From the NCBI GenBank assembly GCA_937872615.1, contig CALMTT010000401.1, positions 1-64,000 of the forward strand: 64,000 bases of DNA, read 5' to 3'. The stretch is from an uncultured Verrucomicrobiaceae bacterium. GTDB taxonomy: Bacteria > Verrucomicrobiota > Verrucomicrobiia > Verrucomicrobiales > Verrucomicrobiaceae. Each line of letters starts with the position of its first letter. Position 1 is the stretch's first letter. The position numbers were made by a program, and so were the translations under genes. Of this stretch, positions 1 through 8,069 are shown piece by piece. The notes beneath the pieces were generated by a model. That model did not search any database, was not told the DNA's origin, and saw only the letters and a list, made by a program, of their open reading frames with translations.

Positions 1-2
1 AT

Positions 3-392
<390 letters not shown>

Positions 393-484
393 TGCGAGTG
401 ATGCCGGTTGGGGTGCCCCACTTTTTTATGAGGAGTTGGCGAACTTTTGAATGAGGGGCAAAAGCCCTCGTCGGAGCTTGTGCC

Positions 485-946
485 ATGAAAATGAATCTTG
501 CGCTCCTTCCCGCTGCTTTGCTCGTCGCGTGTTCCCTCACGTCTTGTGAGGTCTACGACTACCCGGTGGCCTATGGTCCAAGTGGCTGCTACTCAAGCAG
601 CTACCAGTCGGGCAGTTACTACTCCCGCCCTCTGCTTTCGGGCAATAGTTACAACACAAGGTCCTGCTACAGTGGCTACTCGGCACGTAGTTATAGCCCT
701 CCCGTTATCTTTTCTTCACGGCCCTCATACAATAGCTACACGCCGCCGGTGCGGTCTCATCATTCAACTTCACCTGGCATCGCCCTTTCCGGCAGCGGAC
801 ATTCAGGCCATGGCGGCCATTCGTCAGGAGGCTCGAGTGGATCTTGGGGACATGCCTCTAGCCGCGGCAGTGGTGGCTTCAGCCGTGGTGGCAGTTCCTT
901 AGGTGGCTTCTCGGGCGCTCACCACAGCGGGCATCATGGGCATTGA
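485..946 (+). CDS. Small Ser/Gly/Tyr/His-rich lipoprotein, unknown function
   Basis: A 153-residue secreted protein with a lipoprotein signal: Met-Lys start, hydrophobic core to about residue 16, and a lipobox LTS-C with the lipidated Cys at 21. The mature part is low complexity: a Ser/Tyr-rich half (about 25-95) and a Gly/Ser/His-rich tail ending in repeated GHHSGHHGH-like residues. I recognise no domain. The His-rich tail could bind metal, but this is only a guess from composition. The ATG at 485 is chosen because it gives a complete signal peptide. It stands alone between guaB and trmO. Confidence 0.7.
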   Translation: MKMNLALLPAALLVACSLTSCEVYDYPVAYGPSGCYSSSYQSGSYYSRPLLSGNSYNTRSCYSGYSARSYSPPVIFSSRPSYNSYTPPVRSHHSTSPGIALSGSGHSGHGGHSSGGSSGSWGHASSRGSGGFSRGGSSLGGFSGAHHSGHHGH

Positions 947-997
947 GTCCCGTCTTTTCCCGTCTTGCCGCGATGATTGGAGTGCCGTATTTGCGGA

Positions 998-1681
998 ATG
1001 GTATCTCTCCAGGTCATTGCCACGCTACGCACATGCTACACGGACAAGTTCGGCGTGCCGCGCCAGTCCGGCTTGGTGCCATCGGCGTGGGGTGTGATCG
1101 AGTTTGAGCCCGCTTTCCGCCGTGTGGAAGCGGTGCGCGGCATCGACGAGTTTAGCCATCTGTGGCTCATCACGCAGTTTCATCTGGTCAAAGACGAGCC
1201 GGTGTCACTCACAGTGCGTCCACCGAGGCTTGGAGGGAATGAAAAGCGCGGTGTGTTTGCCACACGCTCCCCATTTCGTCCGAACAGGCTCACGTTGAGC
1301 GTCGTGAAGCTCGAACGCGTCGAGTGGGAAGGTGAGAATGCACCGCGACTTTTTGTCAGTGGTGTCGATCTGGTCGATGGAACGCCGGTTTTCGACATCA
1401 AGCCCTACATTCGCTATGCGGACAGCGTGCCGGAGGCTCGCAGTGGTTTTGCCGATGAGATGCCTCCATCGCGACCGGTGACCTGGGAGTGTGAAAGTGA
1501 CGTGCCGGAGGATGTCCGCCTCATCATTGATCAATCGCTGGCCCTTCAACCGCAGCCTGCGTATCACGATGAGCCCGATAGAATCTATGCCACCGAGATC
1601 GCTGGATGGCGGGTGCGTTGGCTCGCAGGAGAGCACGGGGCGCGGGTGTGCAGTTGCGAGCCTCACCCCTACACCATTTGA
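998..1681 (+). CDS. trmO: tRNA (N6-threonylcarbamoyladenosine(37)-N6)-methyltransferase TrmO
   Basis: A member of the TsaA/YaeB (UPF0066) family, the SAM-dependent enzyme that adds an N6-methyl group to t6A37 of tRNAs reading ACY codons. Seen in the 227-residue protein are the family motifs PRQSGL near residue 20, RGIDEFSHLWLITQFH, the glycine/arginine-rich GVFATRSPFRPNRLTLSVVKL loop and DGTPVFDIKPYI-YADS in the C-terminal half. The frame runs a little upstream, but ATG at 998 fits the normal family N-terminus (MVSLQVIATLRTCY). It is followed after 5 bp by a phosphotransferase-like gene on the same strand, probably co-transcribed. Confidence 0.92.
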   Translation: MVSLQVIATLRTCYTDKFGVPRQSGLVPSAWGVIEFEPAFRRVEAVRGIDEFSHLWLITQFHLVKDEPVSLTVRPPRLGGNEKRGVFATRSPFRPNRLTLSVVKLERVEWEGENAPRLFVSGVDLVDGTPVFDIKPYIRYADSVPEARSGFADEMPPSRPVTWECESDVPEDVRLIIDQSLALQPQPAYHDEPDRIYATEIAGWRVRWLAGEHGARVCSCEPHPYTI

Positions 1682-1686
1682 TTTTC

Positions 1687-2544
1687 ATGCCTGATCCCAC
1701 GCTTCCCATTCGTGCCGCGACCGAGACTGCCATGGCTCATGGTATCAAACCGGACCGCTGTGACATCCTGCAAAACAGCAGCACGCTGGTGGTGAGGCTC
1801 ACGGAGACGCTCGTGGCACGTGTGGTGCAGGATCGCGATGGGCCGCGACAGGGCACGGAATGGTTCGCACGCGAAAATGCCATCGCGCAGCATCTCACGC
1901 AAAAAGGGGCTCCGGTCATTCCGCTGCATCCGGACCTCCCACCGGGCCCGCATGAGCACTTGGGCTATCCGCTGAACTTTTGGGAATTTGTCACCCGCAT
2001 CGATGCGGAGCCTGATCCGCGTGAAATCGGTCTCACGCTCAAAAAGTGTCATGAGGTCATGAAGAGCTTTCCTGAGCCGCTGCCGCGTCTGGCGATCATC
2101 TCCGAAAGCCTCGAGATCCTCAATGAACGCCCGCTTTTCCCGGCGGAGACGCAGGACATGCTGCGCCAACATCTGCAAAACTCGCTGGAGGTACTCGCCG
2201 ACTATCCGCAGCAGCCGCTGCATGGGGATGCGCATGCCGGGAATCTCATGAACACGACACGCGGCCTGCTTTGGACCGATTGGGAGGACACGTTTGCCGG
2301 GCCGGTGGAGTGGGATGTGGCCTCGATCATCTGGAATGCGCAGCTACTCGATCATGATCATGCCACGGTGAATGCCATTCGCGATGCTTACGGCCCGGTG
2401 GATGAAAAAGCGCTCCAGCAATGCCTCGTGGCACGAGCTGCCGTCATCACCGTGTGGTATCCCATTTTGTATCCCAACCCCGATGCGGATCGCCAAGATA
2501 AACTCCGGCACCGCATCGAGTGGCTGGAAGGTGTGAAGGTCTGA
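1687..2544 (+). CDS. Aminoglycoside-phosphotransferase-fold kinase
   Basis: A 285-residue small-molecule kinase of the APH (protein-kinase-like) superfamily. The catalytic Brenner-type motif LHGDAHAGNLM and the metal-binding segment TDWEDTFAGPVEWDVAS are present in the right order in the C-terminal lobe, and the N-lobe contains the β-strand-rich ATP-binding part. The substrate cannot be told from sequence: the family covers antibiotic, choline, homoserine and sugar kinases. ATG 1687 is preferred over longer in-frame starts because those would overlap trmO. The gene follows trmO closely. It is unlikely to be a dedicated resistance gene given its housekeeping context. Confidence 0.8.
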   Translation: MPDPTLPIRAATETAMAHGIKPDRCDILQNSSTLVVRLTETLVARVVQDRDGPRQGTEWFARENAIAQHLTQKGAPVIPLHPDLPPGPHEHLGYPLNFWEFVTRIDAEPDPREIGLTLKKCHEVMKSFPEPLPRLAIISESLEILNERPLFPAETQDMLRQHLQNSLEVLADYPQQPLHGDAHAGNLMNTTRGLLWTDWEDTFAGPVEWDVASIIWNAQLLDHDHATVNAIRDAYGPVDEKALQQCLVARAAVITVWYPILYPNPDADRQDKLRHRIEWLEGVKV

Positions 2545-2547
2545 GGA

Positions 2548-2967
2548 TCAGAACTGCTCCACGAGGTAGCGGATGAGGTCCGTCGAGGTCACGATGCCGA
2601 CGAGCTTGCCGCCGTTCACGATGGGAAGGGAGTGGAAATCACTCTTCGCGAGGATTTCAGCAGCCTCGCGGATGGTGCCGGTTTCGCCGAGCGTGACCGG
2701 GTCCTTCTTCATCACCTGCTCCAGCGTGAGCGTGTGGTCGAGGGTGGCATCCACGGCGCGTTCATCGGTGCCAAAGGTGTCACCGAAGCTCACGCGAAGG
2801 ATGTCGCTCCAAGTGATGATACCGATGAGCTGGTCGCCGTTCACGACTGGGATGTGATGCACGCCGTGCTCGCGGACGAGGGAGCGGACTTTCGAGATCG
2901 GGTCGCCGTGGTGCACGGTGACGACGTTGCGGGACATGAGGTGGGAGATGGGATCGTTGCGTTTCAT
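2548..2967 (-). CDS. Two-CBS-domain protein
   Basis: A 139-residue protein consisting almost entirely of a pair of CBS domains (about residues 8-62 and 78-135), with typical HHIPVVNGDQLIGIITWSDIL and HSLPIVNGGKLVGIVTSTDLI motifs. CBS pairs bind adenine nucleotides or SAM and usually act as energy-sensing regulatory modules. Standing alone, the partner is unknown. ATG at 2967 gives MKRNDPISHLMS; the longer in-frame start adds an unlikely Arg/Thr-rich extension. It lies 3 bp from the convergent kinase gene and downstream of dtd on the same strand. Confidence 0.85.
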   Translation of the reverse strand: MKRNDPISHLMSRNVVTVHHGDPISKVRSLVREHGVHHIPVVNGDQLIGIITWSDILRVSFGDTFGTDERAVDATLDHTLTLEQVMKKDPVTLGETGTIREAAEILAKSDFHSLPIVNGGKLVGIVTSTDLIRYLVEQF

Positions 2968-3055
2968 GGTTAGGTTGGGTGTGTGAGTCCACCTTGCCGA
3001 GGCAACGCGTGCCCGCTCCACCTGCCTTGGGCATGCGTGGACGTATGTTGCGCCC

Positions 3056-3508
3056 CTACTCGCGTGCCCGCGAGTCGATCACAATGGTAACGGGTCCGTC
3101 GTTGATAAGAGCCACCTTCATGTCCGCACCGAAGATGCCGCGCCCGACAGGCCTGCCGGTGTCTGTTTCGAGAGCGCTGATGAATTGCTCATAAAGCGGG
3201 ATGGCCTGCTCCGGCCGTGCGGCACGGATGAAGCTGGGGCGGTTTCCCTTTTTCGTGCTGGCATGCAGCGTGAACTGGCTCACGACGAGCAATCCACCCG
3301 CGATGTCCTTCACGCTGAGGTTCATCTTTCCCTCCGCATCGCTGAAGATGCGCATCTGCGTGACCTTTGGCACCAGCCACGCGATGTCCTCTGCGGTGTC
3401 ATTATGCTCGATGCCGCAGAGGATCATCAAACCGCTGCCGATGCGACCGGTGACGGTGCCATCGACGGTCACGGAGGCCTCGGAGACGCGTTGGATGACG
3501 AGGCGCAT
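3056..3508 (-). CDS. dtd: D-aminoacyl-tRNA deacylase
   Basis: A 150-residue cytoplasmic proofreading enzyme that hydrolyses D-aminoacyl-tRNAs (and Gly-tRNA-Ala). It is full length for the DTD1 family, with [17 protein letters not shown] at the N-terminus, the substrate-binding [17 protein letters not shown] motif in the middle and the Gly-cisPro signature NDGPVTI near the C-terminus. It lies 9 bp downstream of the cpYpsA-like gene on the same strand, so the two probably share a transcript, followed by the CBS gene. Confidence 0.96.
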   Translation of the reverse strand: MRLVIQRVSEASVTVDGTVTGRIGSGLMILCGIEHNDTAEDIAWLVPKVTQMRIFSDAEGKMNLSVKDIAGGLLVVSQFTLHASTKKGNRPSFIRAARPEQAIPLYEQFISALETDTGRPVGRGIFGADMKVALINDGPVTIVIDSRARE

Positions 3509-3517
3509 GCGGCTGGC

Positions 3518-3997
3518 TCAGTCCGGACGACGGTCAAAAGTCGACTTCACGCGGTCGAGCGTCATCGTGGCCCAGTTGCCCACGCCGGGCTCGTCGGCCT
3601 CGGTGGAGCCGGTGACGTGCAGGCGGCGAACGTAGTATTTGTCGAGGAACTCGATGACACGCTCCGAGGCACCCAGAACGGCACGATGCACATGCAGCAC
3701 GGGCTTCTTCTGCTTCTTCGCATAGGTGGAGGCCTTCATGGCGGGGCCGGTGGCCTTCGGGCCGAGGGTGAAGACGAGGGTGGCCTCCGAGTCGCGGACG
3801 TTGGATTCCACGCTCTCGAGGATGGCGGGGCCGGCGGTCTCTTTGAGACGGTATTTCGGGTCGAGAGGGTCGGTGCCGGTCAGGGTGCCTTGCGGACACC
3901 ATCCGCCGTGGGGAAGGCTGTTCGTGATGGCCCAGTCGAGCACGGCGCGGTCCACGCCGACCTGGGAGCTGGTGATGAGGGAGATCTTGAAGGACAT
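3518..3997 (-). CDS. Circularly permuted YpsA (SLOG-fold) family protein, putative molybdenum carrier
   Basis: A 159-residue protein matching the pattern of the cpYpsA family (once named putative molybdenum carrier): Rossmann-like SLOG fold with GVDRAVLDWAI, GWCPQGTLTGTDPLDPKYRLKET and the later EATLVFTLG and KPVLHVH segments. In the family, SLOG proteins are thought to bind nucleotide-derived ligands; no reaction is proven. The usual SGGQTGVDRA loop reads TSSQVGVDRA here, so the glycine-rich ligand loop is altered. It is the first gene of a likely operon with dtd. Family assignment is good, function unknown. Confidence 0.78.
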   Translation of the reverse strand: MSFKISLITSSQVGVDRAVLDWAITNSLPHGGWCPQGTLTGTDPLDPKYRLKETAGPAILESVESNVRDSEATLVFTLGPKATGPAMKASTYAKKQKKPVLHVHRAVLGASERVIEFLDKYYVRRLHVTGSTEADEPGVGNWATMTLDRVKSTFDRRPD

Positions 3998-4146
3998 TTG
4001 GGCTTCACAGAAGCAGAAAAAACCGGGGATGGCAGCAGAAAGTGCACGGAAGAGCAGCGAAGTTCACGGAATGCCTTCGCAGTTGCGCTTTGAAGGGGCC
4101 TCCGCCATTGCTTGCGCCCCTTTCTTAACCCCAACCCGCTCCCTGC

Positions 4147-5466
4147 ATGTCTCCCTCCAGCTCTCCCCGCGTCATCCAAGTCGGCCTTGCCGGTCTCGGA
4201 AACGTCGGCGCGGGTGTTTACAAGAACCTGGAGAAAAACCGCGCCCTCATCACGCAGCGCACCGGTGCGGACATCCGCGTGGCCAAGGTGGCCGTGCGTG
4301 ACCTGAAGCGGAAGCGCGATGTGGAGGTGCCTGATGCGCTGCTGACGACGAACTGGCAGGATCTGGTGAATGACGCCTCGATTCCGGTGATCGTCGAACT
4401 CATCGGCGGCACCACCACGGCCTATGACATGGTTTGCGCGGCCTTGCGGGCCAAAAAGATCGTCGTCACCGGTAACAAGGCCCTGTTGGCCGAACGCGGC
4501 CAGGAGCTGTTCGCGCTCGCGGAGCAGTGCGGTGTGCCGATTTACTTCGAAGCAGCGGTCGCGGGTGGCATTCCGATCATTCAGGTGCTCCAGGAAGGCC
4601 TCGTCGGAAACCACATCCGTTCGATTCACGGCATCATCAACGGCACCTGCAATTACATCCTCACCCGCATGAGCCAGGCGGGCCTGAGCTATGCGGATGC
4701 TTTGCAAGAAGCGCAGGAGAAGGGTTTCGCGGAGGCGGATCCCTACCTCGATGTCAGCGGCTGGGATGCGGCGCACAAGGCGATCATTCTCGCCAGCCTG
4801 AGCTACGGCTTCTGGATTCCGCCGGACAAGATCTGCGTCGAAGGCGTGGATCGCGTGAGCATCACCGATTTCAAATTTGCCGAGCGCCTCGGTTACACGA
4901 TCAAGCTGCTCTCCGTCATTCGTGCGGATGAACAAGGTCTCGTCGAGGTGCGCACGCAGCCCACGCTCGTGCCGCTCAGCCACGTGCTGGCCAGCGTGAG
5001 CGGCAGCTTCAACGCGGTGCTCGTGAATGGCGACATCGTGGGCGAAACGCTGTTCTACGGTCGCGGTGCTGGTCAGGACCCGACGAGCAGCAGCGTCATC
5101 AGCGATTTGTGTGAAGCCGCCGCGGTGCTCATGCATGGCGCACGGCACAGCGGCTTTGTCCCGCATGGTCTCTACGGCAAGTCGAAGCCCGTCGATGACA
5201 CCGTTTCGCATCATTACCTGCGCCTCACCGTCGATGACGTGCCGGGTGTGCTTGCCCAAGTGGCCACGGAGCTCGGCAAGCGTGGCATTGGCATCTCGAG
5301 TGTGCTTCAGCCGGAGGACCTCGAATCCACCACGGGTGAGACTTCGCTCGTGCTCATGGTTCATGACGCCCGTGTTGGCGATATGAAACAGGCTCTCGAT
5401 GCCCTCCGCAGCCTCTCCTGCGTCCGCGGTGAGCCGACGTGGATGCGCGTGGAGACGCTGCAGTAG
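4147..5466 (+). CDS. hom: Homoserine dehydrogenase with ACT domain
   Basis: A 439-residue NAD(P)-dependent enzyme converting aspartate semialdehyde to homoserine, the branch point to threonine and methionine. Seen: N-terminal Rossmann motif GLAGLGNVGAGV (about 13-24), the catalytic-domain signature AAVAGGIPII and GIINGTCNYILTRM, the EADPYLDVSGWDAAHK substrate-binding stretch around 200, and a C-terminal ACT domain (about 355-435, HHYLRLTVDDVPGVLAQV), which in this family mediates feedback control by threonine. The stop codon falls inside the left terminal repeat of a 185-bp palindromic element. Confidence 0.97.
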   Translation: MSPSSSPRVIQVGLAGLGNVGAGVYKNLEKNRALITQRTGADIRVAKVAVRDLKRKRDVEVPDALLTTNWQDLVNDASIPVIVELIGGTTTAYDMVCAALRAKKIVVTGNKALLAERGQELFALAEQCGVPIYFEAAVAGGIPIIQVLQEGLVGNHIRSIHGIINGTCNYILTRMSQAGLSYADALQEAQEKGFAEADPYLDVSGWDAAHKAIILASLSYGFWIPPDKICVEGVDRVSITDFKFAERLGYTIKLLSVIRADEQGLVEVRTQPTLVPLSHVLASVSGSFNAVLVNGDIVGETLFYGRGAGQDPTSSSVISDLCEAAAVLMHGARHSGFVPHGLYGKSKPVDDTVSHHYLRLTVDDVPGVLAQVATELGKRGIGISSVLQPEDLESTTGETSLVLMVHDARVGDMKQALDALRSLSCVRGEPTWMRVETLQ

Positions 5467-5647
5467 GCCGGATGTGTCCGGCGCGATGCGTGTCGCCATC
5501 ACTTTGGCATCCTTCGCCGGATTATCCGGCTTTCTGGGAAGCGCTCGAATGCGGGTGATCCTTCGGATGCCTCGATTGGCCGGATAGTTTGGCGAAGCGC
5601 TTCTGGCAGATGATGTGAATGGCTCCCGCCAAACACATCCGCCCTAC
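5463..5647. repeat. 185-bp palindromic (MITE-like) element between hom and DUF4256
   Basis: The interval between hom and the convergent DUF4256 gene is filled by an imperfect palindrome. Its ends are inverted repeats matching 14 of 15 bases (5463-5477 and 5633-5647). A second pair 50-51 bp inside each end matches 15 of 18 bases (5513-5530 and 5579-5596), so most of the sequence can fold back. There is no coding capacity. The hom stop codon lies within the left end. It may be a non-autonomous element, or a structured bidirectional terminator; copy number in the genome would decide. Confidence 0.7.
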
Positions 5648-5649
5648 GT

Positions 5650-6207
5650 TCAGACACGCAACGAGGCTCGAAAGCCGCGTACAGCATAGTAGGACTGCGC
5701 ACCGTTGTGGCCGATGAAGATGCGGTTGTAGCGTCTTTCGCCGTAAAGAGCGCCGCCGAGCTTGCGGATGGCATCTGGCGATTGGAGCCAGCTGGAGGTC
5801 TTGCGATCGAACTCGCCGAGTTTTTGCAGTGCGTGGTATTCTTCCTCGTTCAACAGCTCCACGCCCATCGCCTCGGCCATGTCCATCGCGTTGTCCTTGG
5901 GCTTGTGCTCCTTGCGTGATTCGAGGCCTGCAAGGTCATAGCACACGCTCACGCGGCCTTTGGGCGTTTCAGGCGAGCAATCATAAAACAGCACTTCGCC
6001 GGTCTTCTTGTCGCTGCCGACCACATCCGGCTCACCGCCTGTTTCTTCCATGAGTTGCAGCGTATGCAGCTTCTTCGGGCTGGCTTTGAGCCGTTCCTCC
6101 ACCTTCGACCATTCAAGACCGCGATGACGAGCCTTGTTGGCCTCAAAGCGGGCTTGAAGCGTTTGCAGAAGCCCGGCGTGTGACTTGGAAGATGCGGCGC
6201 GTGGCAT
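5650..6207 (-). CDS. DUF4256 domain protein
   Basis: A 185-residue protein that is end-to-end a DUF4256 protein. Conserved stretches seen are the N-terminal LLQTLQARFEANKARH, VLFYDCSPETPKGRVSVCYD, the RKEHKPKDNAMDMAEAMG motif, LGEFDRKTSSWLQSP and the C-terminal HNGAQSYYAVRGFRASLRV. No signal peptide or membrane segment. The family is widespread and uncharacterised, so no function is given. It lies 17 bp downstream of the oxidoreductase gene on the same strand. Confidence 0.88.
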   Translation of the reverse strand: MPRAASSKSHAGLLQTLQARFEANKARHRGLEWSKVEERLKASPKKLHTLQLMEETGGEPDVVGSDKKTGEVLFYDCSPETPKGRVSVCYDLAGLESRKEHKPKDNAMDMAEAMGVELLNEEEYHALQKLGEFDRKTSSWLQSPDAIRKLGGALYGERRYNRIFIGHNGAQSYYAVRGFRASLRV

Positions 6208-6224
6208 GGTGTGATGGAGTTGGA

Positions 6225-7526
6225 TCAGATCTCCGGCAGCTTCCAGTCACCGCGGAAGGTGCGGGCTTCGAGCATCTTCGCGGCTTCGGCATCGTCGGTG
6301 ATCGTTTCGGCGACGGGATCCCACTTGAGCGGGCGTTTGGCCTTCACGGCGATGGCGGCGAGCTGGCAAAGAGTGTCGCTGCGCACCGCCGTTTCGATGT
6401 CGCAGATGGCTTTGGAGCCGCTGGCACGCACGGCTTCGATGAAATTGGCGGTGTGCTCGATGCTGACGGGCAGTTTGATGGGCATGGTGCCGTCTTTGTT
6501 GGCCGGATCACGCAGAATGGCGGGATCGCTGGCCTCGATGGTGCCGCGTTTCACATGCACCCAGCCGTTTTCACCGATGAAGCGGATGCCGTGAGAGATG
6601 TCATCGCGCTTTTCATTCACAAAGGTGATCGGCGCCGCTTTGGCATACTCGAAGCGCATGCGCCAGCCGAGCACGTTGTCGCAGCCGCCCTTCTGCGGCC
6701 ACTCGGCGGTTTCGTAGCTCACGCTGACCGGGCCGGTGTCATCGGTGCCATTGCCCCACTGGGCGATGTCGAGGTGGTGGATGCCCCAGCAGGACAGCAT
6801 GCCGAGGGAGAAGTTCGAGATGTTCTCGTGAAAATGGCGCTTGGTTTTTTCGACGTTGTAGTCCGTCAGAGCCGCAGGGCCGACCCAGCGGTCCCAGTTG
6901 ATGGTGTCCGGCACGGGCTGCGTCGGAAAATCCGGCGCGGTGATGCCGCCGGGCACCGCGACCTGGATTTCCTTCAGTTTGCCCAAACGGCCGTTGCGGG
7001 CGAGCTCGCAGGCCCAGCGGAATTTGAGGTCGCTGCGCTGCTGCGTGCCGAACTGGAACACCACGCCCGTTTTGCGCACCGCGGCACGCACGTGCTTCGC
7101 CTCGGCCACGGACAGGCCCATCGGTTTCTCATGGTAGATGTGCTTTTTGTTCAGCACGGCGTCGGTGGATGGAATGCTGTGCCAGTGCACCGGCAAGGCC
7201 ATCAGTACGGCATCAATGGAAGCGTCGCGGTTCAGCTCGCGGAAGTCGGCGAGCACTTTTACATCGTCGCTGCCGTAAGCCTGCTTGATGTGCCACTTCG
7301 CGGTCTTGATACGCTCTTGGTTTACATCGCACAGCGTGGTGACGCGGACGTTCGCGTTCGTCAAAAACGCCCGCATGTCATGCGTGCCCTGCGCTCCGCA
7401 GCCGATGACGCCGAGCGTGGTCTTGTTCGACGGCGCGGTCTGCGAGCGCAACACGCTGGCAGGCACAAAGTAAGGCGCGATGCCCGTGGCGAGGACGGAG
7501 TGGAGGAAGGAACGGCGGTGGGTCAT
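6225..7526 (-). CDS. Exported Gfo/Idh/MocA family oxidoreductase
   Basis: A 433-residue NAD(P)-binding oxidoreductase carrying a twin-arginine-type signal (MTHRRSFLHSVLATG) followed by the Rossmann motif LGVIGCGAQGTHD at about 40. The conserved EKPMGLSVAEAKHV segment (the family EKP motif with the catalytic-region Lys) and the C-terminal αβ domain with FIEAVRASGSKAICDIETA are present. In PVC bacteria many such proteins are Tat-exported and are thought to act on sugars or polyols in the periplasm, with a tightly bound cofactor. The actual substrate is not evident. ATG 7526 is chosen because it starts exactly at the Tat signal. Confidence 0.88.
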   Translation of the reverse strand: MTHRRSFLHSVLATGIAPYFVPASVLRSQTAPSNKTTLGVIGCGAQGTHDMRAFLTNANVRVTTLCDVNQERIKTAKWHIKQAYGSDDVKVLADFRELNRDASIDAVLMALPVHWHSIPSTDAVLNKKHIYHEKPMGLSVAEAKHVRAAVRKTGVVFQFGTQQRSDLKFRWACELARNGRLGKLKEIQVAVPGGITAPDFPTQPVPDTINWDRWVGPAALTDYNVEKTKRHFHENISNFSLGMLSCWGIHHLDIAQWGNGTDDTGPVSVSYETAEWPQKGGCDNVLGWRMRFEYAKAAPITFVNEKRDDISHGIRFIGENGWVHVKRGTIEASDPAILRDPANKDGTMPIKLPVSIEHTANFIEAVRASGSKAICDIETAVRSDTLCQLAAIAVKAKRPLKWDPVAETITDDAEAAKMLEARTFRGDWKLPEI

Positions 7527-7624
7527 GGCTGAGTTAACCAACGCTAACCGAACAAGCCTTTGGCCGACAAGAGTGAAGTTGAAGGGACTCCCTTGGTGGC
7601 TCGATTTCGCCGCCAAGAGAAGAG

Positions 7625-8068
7625 TCAGGCTATGGGACCTTGTTCCCAACCCACAACTTCCCATCCGTCATTGTTTTTTCTGAGACGAAACGTTCCGCTG
7701 TTCGCCGCCAGAGGTGCCATGTAATAGTCAACGGTCACTTCCGCCTTATCAGGGCCATTCCATTTACAGCCATCGGAAATGCTGAGGATGACACATCTGC
7801 CTTGTTTGAACCGCCTCGACCCACGAAAAGCATTCAAGCCCTCTGCTTGATAACGAGCCAGCAAGTCATCGGGCGCGTCTGCCCCCAACAATCTCAATAG
7901 AAACTCTGGGTGAGGACTCTTCCTCATCATGTATCGGAACACAGCATCGAAGAGACCTTGCTCGCCTTCGGTGTAAGCGGAGAAGGGTTTAGGAGGGGCT
8001 GGTTTCGTTGTCTGACAACCCGCTGTCAGCAGGCCCGCATGTAAGAGGAGAATGTGCCTGCGTTTCAT
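7625..8068 (-). CDS. Hypothetical lipoprotein
   Basis: A 147-residue protein starting MKRRHILLLHAGLLTAGC, a lipoprotein signal with a lipidated Cys at about 18. The mature part has no recognised domain; it contains an Asp/Lys-rich β-type segment (VTVDYYMAPLAANSGTFRL) ending in WEVVGWEQGPIA, the kind of small globular domain seen in NTF2/DUF4878-like export proteins, but this is only a resemblance. The ATG at 8068 is 1 bp past the end of mnmA on the same strand, so the gene is probably co-transcribed behind mnmA. Confidence 0.72.
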   Translation of the reverse strand: MKRRHILLLHAGLLTAGCQTTKPAPPKPFSAYTEGEQGLFDAVFRYMMRKSPHPEFLLRLLGADAPDDLLARYQAEGLNAFRGSRRFKQGRCVILSISDGCKWNGPDKAEVTVDYYMAPLAANSGTFRLRKNNDGWEVVGWEQGPIA

Positions 8069-8069
8069 T

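Noticed and set aside
1687-2544. Antibiotic resistance gene (aminoglycoside phosphotransferase)
   Set aside because: The fold motifs alone do not define the substrate, and the neighbours (trmO, CBS protein, dtd) are housekeeping. It is listed as a kinase of unknown substrate.
4083-4120. Attenuator before hom (AAGGGGC ... GCCCCTT followed by TCTT)
   Set aside because: A 7-bp stem with a 20-nt-class loop is weak, and no Thr- or Met-rich leader peptide is seen. I do not list it as a feature.
3880-5502. A 540-residue minus-strand frame opposite hom
   Set aside because: Shadow of hom; low-complexity Arg/His/Ala composition and no conserved motif.
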